Shown here: piece after piece, positions 24,554 to 31,367 of the stretch
Layout of the letters: every line of letters starts with the position of its first letter
How positions within the stretch are numbered: the stretch's first letter is position 1
Assembly: GCA_035545855.1 (NCBI GenBank)
Contig: DASZXK010000206.1
Span: 20,225-84,224 of the forward strand
Source of the DNA: DASZVB01 sp035545855
GTDB taxonomy: Bacteria; Myxococcota_A; Polyangia; Polyangiales; Polyangiaceae
Direction of reading: 5' to 3'
Length of the DNA: 64,000 bases
The notes under the pieces: generated by a model
Seen by the model: only the letters and a program-made list of their open reading frames with translations
Databases searched by the model: none
What the model was told of the DNA's origin: nothing
Program-made: the position numbers and the translations under genes

Positions 24554-26203
24554 ATGTCTCCCCGTTTGCGTCTCTCGACGGCCTTCGTCGTGTATGCGCT
24601 CCTTCCAGGCCGCGTGTACGCGGAGGACGGTGCACCACCGACGGCCGCGGCTCCGCCCCCGTCTTCCGTCGCGGCGCCCGCTCCGCCGCCCGACGCGAAT
24701 CCCGCCGCTCCGCCCGCGCCGTCCCCCGCGCCGTCCGTGTTCGCGCTCTCGGTCGACATCGAGCCGAACGCGGGCGGGCTCGACGCCGACCGGCTCCGTG
24801 ACGCCATCGCGCGCGAGGCGTCCGTTCGTGTCACTTCCGCCGTGACGTCCGATACCGCGCGCCTCGTCATCCGTGGCGCAGGTCGGCGCGCGATGCGCCT
24901 CGAGCTCGTCGAGCCCGGAGGCAAGCGCACCGAGCGGACGATCGAGCTCCCCGACGACACCGAAGCGAAGTCGCTCGCGACCGCGGCGCTCGTCGCGGCG
25001 AGCCTCCTCGAAGACGAGGCCGGCGAGCTCCTCGCCCGGCTCCAGGCCGAAGCGAAGAAGGCGGACGACGCCGCACGCGCCGCCGAGCTCGAGCGGCAGA
25101 AGAAGGCGGAAGAATCGAAGCCTCCGCCGGTCGCCCCGCGCCCCACGAAGTACGCGCCGCTACCGCCCTGCGTCGCGCGACCGAGGGGGCGCATCCGTCC
25201 CGTCGGCGCCGATCTCGTTCCGTACGTCGGGACCTCGTCGGTCGAGCCGCCCGGAACCGTTCGTCGCTTCTCGTTCGAGTTCCTGGGCGGGCACTCGGCG
25301 GGCGTCGCCGGCTTCGAGCTCGGCTTGCTCGCTGCGTACGGGAGCGGCTTCGTCTGCGGTGCTCAGGTCTCGGGCGTCGCCGGCTGGGTGAACGGCCCGA
25401 TTCGCGGGATCGCTCTCGGCGGCGTCTTCCAGGGAAACGTCGATCCGGTGGAGGGGCTCACGCTCGCGGGTTTCTTCGACCTCGCGGGACCCGTCACGGG
25501 CGGCCAGCTCTCGGGTTTCGCGGGATGGGCGGACTCCGTGAAGGGCGTCCAGGCGAACGGGTTCGCATCGGTGACGACGCACACGCTGACGGGGCTCCAG
25601 GTCGCGGGAACGCTCGCCATGGCCGACGAGATCCGCGGCGCGCAGGTCGGCGCGATCCCCATCGCGGGGGACGTCCACGGCGCGCAGATCGGGCTCATCG
25701 ACGTCGCGCGGACGTCGGATGCGTCGATCGGCGTCGTGCAGATCGTGACGGAGGGGCGAACGAAGGTCCACGCCGTCGGCGGGTCGAACGGCGTCCTCAC
25801 GCTCGCCCTCCAGCACGGGAGCAAGTACGTCCACAACTTCTACGGCGCGTCCGTGTCGGTCGCGGGCAAGGAAGGCACGGGGTTCGGCCCGACGCTCGGC
25901 ATCGGCGCGCACGTGTACGAAAACACGCGGCTGTTCGCGGACATCGACGCGCTCGCGACCGTGATGCTGAGCTCGACGAAGGGCGGCGACCCGCAGGCGC
26001 TCTGGCAGGCGCGCGCCGTCCTCGGCGTGAAGCTCTCGAAGGAGCTCGCGCTCTATGCCGGCCCCACGTACGACATGCTCCTCGTCCCCACGGGGCAAGC
26101 GCCGCGGGTTTACTCGCTTCCGTCGCTCACGAAGACGACGAAGACGGGGGGCGGGGATTTCCACATCTCGCCCGGCCTGGTGCTCGGGCTCCGGGGGCTC
26201 TGA
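24554..26203 (+). CDS. Exported LA_2272-type surface-repeat protein
   Basis: 549 residues: signal peptide (FVVYALLPGRVYA), Pro/Ala-rich region, a domain with VDIEPNAGGLDADRLRDAI and an Ala-rich coiled segment (EAKKADDAARAAELERQK). From about residue 235 onward come repeats of about 20 residues of the type GxxxGxFxDLAxxVxGxQLSGFAGWA / VxGxQxxGxxxxA / DVHGAQIGLIDVA. These match the LA_2272 surface-repeat family, which forms beta-solenoid-like outer-membrane or surface structures. It follows an ECF sigma and its putative anti-sigma by 18 bases, so it may be a target or part of that regulatory module. Confidence 0.78.
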   Translation: MSPRLRLSTAFVVYALLPGRVYAEDGAPPTAAAPPPSSVAAPAPPPDANPAAPPAPSPAPSVFALSVDIEPNAGGLDADRLRDAIAREASVRVTSAVTSDTARLVIRGAGRRAMRLELVEPGGKRTERTIELPDDTEAKSLATAALVAASLLEDEAGELLARLQAEAKKADDAARAAELERQKKAEESKPPPVAPRPTKYAPLPPCVARPRGRIRPVGADLVPYVGTSSVEPPGTVRRFSFEFLGGHSAGVAGFELGLLAAYGSGFVCGAQVSGVAGWVNGPIRGIALGGVFQGNVDPVEGLTLAGFFDLAGPVTGGQLSGFAGWADSVKGVQANGFASVTTHTLTGLQVAGTLAMADEIRGAQVGAIPIAGDVHGAQIGLIDVARTSDASIGVVQIVTEGRTKVHAVGGSNGVLTLALQHGSKYVHNFYGASVSVAGKEGTGFGPTLGIGAHVYENTRLFADIDALATVMLSSTKGGDPQALWQARAVLGVKLSKELALYAGPTYDMLLVPTGQAPRVYSLPSLTKTTKTGGGDFHISPGLVLGLRGL

Positions 26204-26245
26204 GGCGAGAACGGCGCGACGGCGCGCCGCTCTCCGCTTCGAGCG

Positions 26246-26271
26246 GGGGCGCCGAACGGCTCGGCGTCCCC
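26246..26271. terminator. Hairpin between convergent genes
   Basis: GGGGCGCCGA pairs with TCGGCG-T-CCCC around a 5-base loop, with one bulged T. It lies between the convergent stops at 26203 and 26279. There is no T-tract, but the position fits a bidirectional terminator. Confidence 0.4.
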
Positions 26272-26278
26272 GGGTTCG

Positions 26279-26686
26279 TCACGCCTTCTGCTTCAGCAGG
26301 TCCCGGATCTCCCCGAGCAGCGCCTCGGTGGGAGTCGGTGCGGGCGGCGCCGGAGGCGGAGCGGCCTCTTCCTTCCGCTTGAGCGAGTTCATCAGCTTCA
26401 CCATCGCGAAGACGGCAGCCGCGATGATGAGGAAGTCGAACACGTTCTGGAGGAACTGGCCGTACTTGAGGAGTACTGCCGGCGAGCCTTCCTTCGCTTC
26501 CTTCAGCGTGACGGCGAGGGTCGTGAAGTTCACGCCGCCGACGAAGAGCCCCACCACGGGCATCACCACGTCCGCCACGAGCGACGAGACGATCTTGCCG
26601 AAGGCGCCGCCGATGATCACGCCCACGGCGAGATCGACGACGTTGCCCTTCATCGCAAACTCTTTGAATTCCTTCGCGAGGCTCAT
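26279..26686 (-). CDS. mscL: Large-conductance mechanosensitive channel
   Basis: 135 residues, the usual MscL size. It forms a homopentameric channel that opens under membrane tension to relieve hypo-osmotic shock. N-terminal amphipathic helix and TM1: MSLAKEFKEFAMKGNVVDLA, then VGVIIGGAFGKIVSSLVADV with the FGKIV pore constriction. TM2: FDFLIIAAAVFAMVKLM. The C-terminal helical bundle is preceded by a Pro-rich linker (PPPAPPAPTP). The start at 26686 has a strong GGAGGAA site. The frame extends 16 codons upstream without a credible start. Confidence 0.96.
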   Translation of the reverse strand: MSLAKEFKEFAMKGNVVDLAVGVIIGGAFGKIVSSLVADVVMPVVGLFVGGVNFTTLAVTLKEAKEGSPAVLLKYGQFLQNVFDFLIIAAAVFAMVKLMNSLKRKEEAAPPPAPPAPTPTEALLGEIRDLLKQKA

Positions 26687-26829
26687 GCGAGATTCCTCCG
26701 TTCGTCTGGTCGCGCGCCCCTCTCGGCGTCGCACCGCTCGCTTCTAGCCCACGACCGCGGACGCGCCAATGTGGCCTCCGTGCTGGTCGCTCGTTCTACG
26801 GGGAACGCGCATCGGCGCGGTTTCTGGGA

Positions 26830-26858
26830 TTGACGTGAGTCGGAAACATCCCCCATAA
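26830..26858 (+). promoter_or_regulatory. Candidate sigma-70-type promoter of the OmpA/TSP3 gene
   Basis: TTGACG (26830-26835), a 17-base spacer, then CCATAA (26853-26858); an 18-base spacer gives CATAAG. It is about 50 bases before the ATG at 26909, in the 222-base gap between the divergent mscL and OmpA-like genes. The rest of that gap shows no other feature I can support. Confidence 0.45.
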
Positions 26859-26908
26859 GGGTGCCGCGTCAGCGACGCTCGGAGCGAAGCCCGCAGGCGG
26901 TGATTGTC

Positions 26909-28492
26909 ATGAGAACCATCATGAAGACGGGATTTCTCGCGGTTCTGCTGGTGGGCGCAATTTCCGCGCGGCCGGCCCGCGCCGAATCGGCGAGCGCCTC
27001 GGTCGGGCTCGAAGGAGCGAAGGCGAGCGGGAGTGGGGCTTCGGTTCCCGAATCGACGGGCTCGCGCTTCGACGCCCCCGTGGAGCTCGGGTTCCTCGGC
27101 GGTCTGTTCCTTCCCGCGAAGGAGGCGACTCTCCACGGCGCCGACTACGCGCCGGATCCACTGAAGTCGCCCGCACCGGAAATCGGTGGGCGGGCGGCGT
27201 ATCTGCCCGTCCGCTATCTCGGCCTCGAGCTCGAGGGCGCAGTGATGCCGGCGAAGACGGAGTCCGGCGAGCATGGCGGGTTCTTCACGGTGCGCGGGCA
27301 TGCGCTCCTCCAGTACCCCATGGGCTCCTTCGCCCCGTTCGTCGTGGGCGGCATCGGCCGTCTCGGCTCCGGCAGCACGAACACCGGGACGGGCATCGGG
27401 CTCGCCGGTCATTTCGGAATCGGCGCGAAGCTCGCGCTGGACGACTTCGTCGCGCTCCGTCTGGATCTCCGGGACACCCTGAGCGACAAGGAGAGCGGCT
27501 CCGGTACCGCGATGAGCCCCGAGGTGCTGCTCGGCCTCTCGTTCCGCATCGGCGCGGGCAAGAAGGCCCCGGAAGCGGCGCCTCCGCCCCCGAAGGTCGA
27601 TACGGACGGCGACGGCAAGACCGACGACGTGGACGCTTGTCCGAAGGTCGCCGCGACGACGGCCGACGGCTGCCCCCCGCCCGACACCGATCTGGACGGC
27701 TTCACCGACGACAAGGACGCCTGTCCCAACGAGGTCGGCAAGCTTCCGTGCGGCTGCCCGCTCCGGGACGCGGACGGGGACAAGGTCATCGACGAGCTCG
27801 ACAAGTGCCCGAACGAACCGGGTCCCATCGAGGGCTGCCCCGATCCGGACGCGGATAGGGACGGCGTGCCGCTCCCGGCCGACAAGTGCCCGGATCAGCA
27901 GGAGACGAAGAACGGCTACGAGGACGGGGACGGCTGCCCCGACGAGGTGCCGGAGAAGGTGAAGAAGTTCACCGGCGTGATCCAGGGCATCGAGTTCGAT
28001 CGCGCGAAGGACACGATCCGCCCCGTCTCCGCGCCGACGCTGGACGGCGCCGTCGCGGTCCTGAACGAGTACCCCGCGCTCCGCATCCTCATCAGCGGTC
28101 ACACGGACACGGACGGCGATCGCGCCGTGAACATGGATCTCTCGAAGCGCCGGGCTGATTCGGTGAAGGGCTACTTCGTGTCGAAGGGCATCGCGGCCGA
28201 CCGCATCGAGACCGTCGGCATGGGCCCCGACCAGCCGATCGCCGACAACAAGACGGCCGCGGGGCGGCAGAAGAACCGGCGCATCGAGTTCAAGCTGCTC
28301 GCGGAAGCCGCATCCGCCGACTCGAAGCCCGCGGCTCAGCCCGTCATTCCCGATCCGCAGAAGAAGCCGGACGCGAAGCCTCCGGAAAAGTCGGAAGCGA
28401 AGCCCGAGGGCGCGTCCGCGGCGCCGCCGGCGACGAAGCCCGCAGATTCCATGCCGGCGCCGTCCACCGTCGCCCCGGCGGGAGGTAAGTGA
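26909..28492 (+). CDS. OmpA-family protein with thrombospondin type-3 repeats
   Basis: About 527 residues: signal peptide (MRTIMKTGFLAVLLVGAISARPARA), an eight-strand-like beta-barrel region (about 30-230, e.g. YLGLELEGAVMPAKTESGEHG), then four Asp-rich thrombospondin type-3 repeats of the form DxDxDGxxDxxDxCP (27600-27910), which bind calcium. The C-terminus is an OmpA peptidoglycan-binding domain (about 365-470): IEFDRAKDTIRP, ILISGHTDTDGD, RRADSVKGYF and GRQKNRRIEF. The tail is Lys/Pro/Ala-rich. It links the outer membrane to peptidoglycan. It is co-transcribed with the DUF481-like gene (its stop is 2 bases before that start). Confidence 0.9.
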   Translation: MRTIMKTGFLAVLLVGAISARPARAESASASVGLEGAKASGSGASVPESTGSRFDAPVELGFLGGLFLPAKEATLHGADYAPDPLKSPAPEIGGRAAYLPVRYLGLELEGAVMPAKTESGEHGGFFTVRGHALLQYPMGSFAPFVVGGIGRLGSGSTNTGTGIGLAGHFGIGAKLALDDFVALRLDLRDTLSDKESGSGTAMSPEVLLGLSFRIGAGKKAPEAAPPPPKVDTDGDGKTDDVDACPKVAATTADGCPPPDTDLDGFTDDKDACPNEVGKLPCGCPLRDADGDKVIDELDKCPNEPGPIEGCPDPDADRDGVPLPADKCPDQQETKNGYEDGDGCPDEVPEKVKKFTGVIQGIEFDRAKDTIRPVSAPTLDGAVAVLNEYPALRILISGHTDTDGDRAVNMDLSKRRADSVKGYFVSKGIAADRIETVGMGPDQPIADNKTAAGRQKNRRIEFKLLAEAASADSKPAAQPVIPDPQKKPDAKPPEKSEAKPEGASAAPPATKPADSMPAPSTVAPAGGK

Positions 28493-28494
28493 TC

Positions 28495-29385
28495 GTGAAG
28501 CACGACAGCGTCATCGCGAAGGTCGCCCTGGTCGCCGCATTCTCGTCCGTCTCCGTGCTCGCGCGGGCCGAGGAGCCCGCGGGCGGCCTCATGAAGGACA
28601 AGAGCGCCTCCGCCGGCAAGGAAGACGTCGCGACGTCGGGTTTCGAGACGCAGGCGAAGCCCGACGCCGAAGCGAAGGACGTGACGGAGCTCAAGCTCGC
28701 CGCCGGCGGGCTCGCCGCGGGCGGAAACTCGCGGTCGATCTCCGCCACGGGCTCCGGAAAGTTCCGCGTCCGACGCGAAGCGAACCAGCTCACGCTCGGC
28801 GCCGCCGCGAACTACGGACGCTCGGCGCCGTCTCCCGCCGAGTCCACGAAGACGACCGTCGAGAACTACCAGGGCAAGACGCGCTACGACCGGTTCCTCG
28901 CCGGCGGCTTCGCCGTGTTCGGCGCGATGTCCGGCCTTCGAGATCGATTCCAGGGCCTCGACCTCCGCCTGAACCTCGACCCCGGCCTCGCGTACTACTT
29001 CGTGGACGAAGCGAAGCAGCAGCTCTGGGGGGAGCTCGGTTACGACCTCCAGTACGACGTCCGCCGTCAGGCGAACCTGGACGAAGCCGCCGCGAAGGGG
29101 GACCCGCAGGATAAGACCGAGGTCCGTCACAGCGGTCGCCTCTTCGTCGGCTACTCCAACTCGCTCAGCGCGACGGCCACGCTCGATACCGGCCTCGAGT
29201 ATCTCCAGGCCGTGACGGAGACGAAGAACTGGCGCGTGAACTGGGCCGTTTCCCTCACGAGCGCCATCGCCGGAAACTTCTCCATCGCCGCGGCGTTCAA
29301 CCTGAAATACGACGATAACCCGCTCCCCGGCGTGAAGAACACGGACTACCTGAGCTCGCTCAGCCTGGTCTACACGCTCCTCTGA
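28495..29385 (+). CDS. DUF481-type outer-membrane beta-barrel protein
   Basis: 296 residues. I place the start at GTG 28495, because the GGAGGT at 28481-28486 is then 8 bases away; the GTG at 28489 would be only 2 bases away. Signal peptide about 1-22 (VALVAAFSSVSVLARA). The body has alternating-residue strands: LKLAAGGLAAGGNSRSISATG, QLTLGAAANYGRS, FQGLDLRLNLDPGLAYYF, GRLFVGYSNSLSATATLD and a terminal aromatic strand SSLSLVYTLL. This is the DUF481/salt-induced outer-membrane protein pattern. It is inferred to partner the preceding OmpA-like protein. Confidence 0.83.
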   Translation: MKHDSVIAKVALVAAFSSVSVLARAEEPAGGLMKDKSASAGKEDVATSGFETQAKPDAEAKDVTELKLAAGGLAAGGNSRSISATGSGKFRVRREANQLTLGAAANYGRSAPSPAESTKTTVENYQGKTRYDRFLAGGFAVFGAMSGLRDRFQGLDLRLNLDPGLAYYFVDEAKQQLWGELGYDLQYDVRRQANLDEAAAKGDPQDKTEVRHSGRLFVGYSNSLSATATLDTGLEYLQAVTETKNWRVNWAVSLTSAIAGNFSIAAAFNLKYDDNPLPGVKNTDYLSSLSLVYTLL

Positions 29386-29396
29386 GCGTCGCTCAG
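29382..29396. terminator. Stem-loop spanning two convergent stop codons
   Basis: CTGAGC-GTC-GCTCAG is a 6-bp perfect stem with a 3-base loop that contains the stop of the DUF481-like gene (plus) and that of tonB (minus). No T-tract. It may help terminate both transcripts. Confidence 0.35.
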
Positions 29397-30169
29397 CGCA
29401 CGAAGCGCACGCGGATCGTCGTGGCCGTCGACACGGCGCGACCTTCGCGGTCCCTCGGCGCGGAGAAGCGCTGGCGGCCGATGCACTGACGCGCCGCGCT
29501 CCCGAACCCTTCTCCCCGCGGGTCCTCCGAGACGACCACGACGCTCTTCGTCCCGCCGCGCTCGTCGACCACGACGCGCACGACGGCTTCGGCGGAGTCG
29601 ACCGTCGCGGTCGCCGGGTAGTACCCGCGGCACGGGTCGTCGGAAGAGAGGCGGGGGCGTTCCGACAAGTCCTCGGGTCGGACGAGCTCGGGAGCGGCGG
29701 GCTTTGCCGCGGGCGCGGGCGGAAGATCGGTGTGTACCGCGGGCGCCGCCTTGCCTTCGCCCGTCGCCGTGCCGCCGCGGCTCACGACGCCGAACCCGTA
29801 GCTCGTCCCTGCCGGATCCGTCACGAAGTCGAGCGGCGCGTCGCCGGGCGGCGCGGGTTCCGTCGCGGTCAGAAGTCGTCCCGCCGCGGCGGGTCGGGGC
29901 GCTTCCGGTGGCGGGGCCTTCCCCTTCGGAGCCGCGTGCGCCGGTTCCGGCTCCGTCGTGGCCGTCGGTGGGGGAGGCGGTGGAGGCCGTTCGGCCTTCG
30001 GCGGCGCGAGCTCCACTTCCAGCGGCGGAGGCGTCGCGGGGCGCTCCGCGGCGTGGCTCGGCGTGAGCACGGCGAGCGCGACGTGCAGGGCGCCGGCGAG
30101 CGCGAGTGCGACGGGGAGCACCTCCGGTTCGTGCGCGGTTCTGTCGGGCATGGCGAGGGTCGCGCTCAC
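29393..30169 (-). CDS. tonB: TonB energy-transducer protein
   Basis: 258 residues. Start is GTG 30169, overlapping the exbD stop as GTGA. A membrane anchor (about 20-38, VALALAGALHVALAVLT) is followed by a long Pro/Ala/Lys-rich periplasm-spanning segment and a C-terminal TonB_C-like domain of about 75 residues (AEAVVRVVVDERGGTKSVVV, a CIGRQRF strand and TATTIRVRFVR). TonB carries proton-motive energy from ExbBD to outer-membrane receptors. It completes an exbB-exbD-tonB operon opposite a TonB-dependent receptor, so the four genes very probably function together. Confidence 0.9.
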   Translation of the reverse strand: MSATLAMPDRTAHEPEVLPVALALAGALHVALAVLTPSHAAERPATPPPLEVELAPPKAERPPPPPPPTATTEPEPAHAAPKGKAPPPEAPRPAAAGRLLTATEPAPPGDAPLDFVTDPAGTSYGFGVVSRGGTATGEGKAAPAVHTDLPPAPAAKPAAPELVRPEDLSERPRLSSDDPCRGYYPATATVDSAEAVVRVVVDERGGTKSVVVVSEDPRGEGFGSAARQCIGRQRFSAPRDREGRAVSTATTIRVRFVR

Positions 30170-30582
30170 GGCGTCTCCTCGGGGCTCGTGCCGAACGCGA
30201 CGCGGGTCAGGCCGCCGTTCCGGAGCTCATCCAGCACGGAGACGACCTCGCCGTGCTCGGTGTGCTTCGACGCGGCGATGACGGCACGGAGCTCTGGATT
30301 CTTCCGGAGCTCGGCCCGCGTGCGGTCGGCGAGCGCGTGACGGTCTCGCACGACGTCCCCATTCAGCCGCGTCTCACCGTTCTTCGCGATCGCGATCGTC
30401 CAGATCGACTGCTCGGCGTTCGCGCTCGCGGCGTGGGGGAGGTCGAGGGGCACCGCCGATTGAGCGATCAGACGCGCCGTGACCATGAACACGACGAGGA
30501 GCACGAGCATGATGTCGACGAGCGGCGTCACGTTGATGGCCGCAATGGGCTCGCCGTCTCCGGATTCGACGTGGGCGGCCAT
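30166..30582 (-). CDS. exbD: ExbD/TolR biopolymer transport protein
   Basis: 138 residues with one N-terminal membrane helix (PLVDIMLVLLVVFMVTARLI) containing the conserved Asp of the proton path (LVDIM), and a periplasmic domain ending with ELRNGGLTRVAFGT. The membrane motif INVTPLVDIMLVLLVVFMV is diagnostic of ExbD/TolR. It follows exbB by 3 bases and overlaps tonB by 4 bases. Confidence 0.94.
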   Translation of the reverse strand: MAAHVESGDGEPIAAINVTPLVDIMLVLLVVFMVTARLIAQSAVPLDLPHAASANAEQSIWTIAIAKNGETRLNGDVVRDRHALADRTRAELRKNPELRAVIAASKHTEHGEVVSVLDELRNGGLTRVAFGTSPEETP

Positions 30583-30585
30583 GGT

Positions 30586-31227
30586 TCACGCCTCCTCCGC
30601 GCCGGGGACGAACGAGAGGAGCTTCTGCGAGAGCGCATCCGCTTCTCCGAGGAGCACCTTGATGCGGCGCTGGAACGCGTTGTACGCGACGACGGCCGGG
30701 ATCGCGACGAAGAGCCCGACGGCCGTGGCGACCAGCGCCTCGGCGATCGCGCTCATGACCGACGTGGGCGCCGCGCCGCTCGGGCCGGCCGCGCCGAGCG
30801 CGTCGAAGGCCATCACGATGCCGATCACCGTGCCGAGGAGCCCGATGAACGGCGCGTTGCTCCCGAGCGTACCGAGGATCGAGAGCCGTCGCTCGAGGCG
30901 GAGCCGCTCGGAGGTGCTGGCGCCGCTCATCGCGTCCGCCGCGGCCGTCCGTCCACGGCGCGCGGCGCGGAGTCCCGCTTCGAGGACGCGGGCGGCGGGG
31001 GATTCGGATTGTTCGAGACGCGCGCGAGCGGACGTCACGTCCCACGTTTCGAGGTAGGTGAAGAGATCGCGATCGAGCGCGCCGAAGTCGTCGTCCGCCT
31101 TCGCGAGGACGTACGCGCGTTCCAGGATCACGGCGACGCTGCCGACGCTGAGCCCGATCATCAGGTAGAGGACGGGGCTCGAGCCGACGTGGAGCATGAG
31201 GGACTTGGTCAGGTTGACGACGTTCAC
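30586..31227 (-). CDS. exbB: ExbB/TolQ proton-channel protein
   Basis: 213 residues with three membrane segments: an N-terminal one (VLYLMIGLSVGSVAVILERAY) and two flanking a conserved helical core (LSILGTLGSNAPFIGLLGTVIGI, then ALVATAVGLFVAIPAVVAYNAF). The GTVIGIVMAFDAL region is typical of MotA/TolQ/ExbB. It forms the pentameric stator that energises TonB. It is the first gene of the minus-strand exbB-exbD-tonB operon and is divergent from the receptor gene at 31368. Confidence 0.94.
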   Translation of the reverse strand: MNVVNLTKSLMLHVGSSPVLYLMIGLSVGSVAVILERAYVLAKADDDFGALDRDLFTYLETWDVTSARARLEQSESPAARVLEAGLRAARRGRTAAADAMSGASTSERLRLERRLSILGTLGSNAPFIGLLGTVIGIVMAFDALGAAGPSGAAPTSVMSAIAEALVATAVGLFVAIPAVVAYNAFQRRIKVLLGEADALSQKLLSFVPGAEEA

Positions 31228-31281
31228 GGCGCACTCCTCCGGGTTCGGGAAACGACGGTCCGTGCCCGCTCCGGCCGGGGT

Positions 31282-31339
31282 CGTTCAATCCGGCGTGACG
31301 ATCTTCTCGAGCGACATTTCCGGTCGATTTCGTTGAACG
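31282..31339. promoter_or_regulatory. Divergent exbB/receptor control region with inverted CGTTCAA...TTGAACG
   Basis: The 140-base gap between exbB and the receptor contains CGTTCAA (31282-31288) and its inverse TTGAACG (31333-31339), about 44 bases apart. Each could be a -35-type element for opposite directions, or half-sites of a regulator. I see no obvious Fur box. Confidence 0.25.
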
Positions 31340-31367
31340 TCGCCGACGGGGACGGGCACTACCCGCC

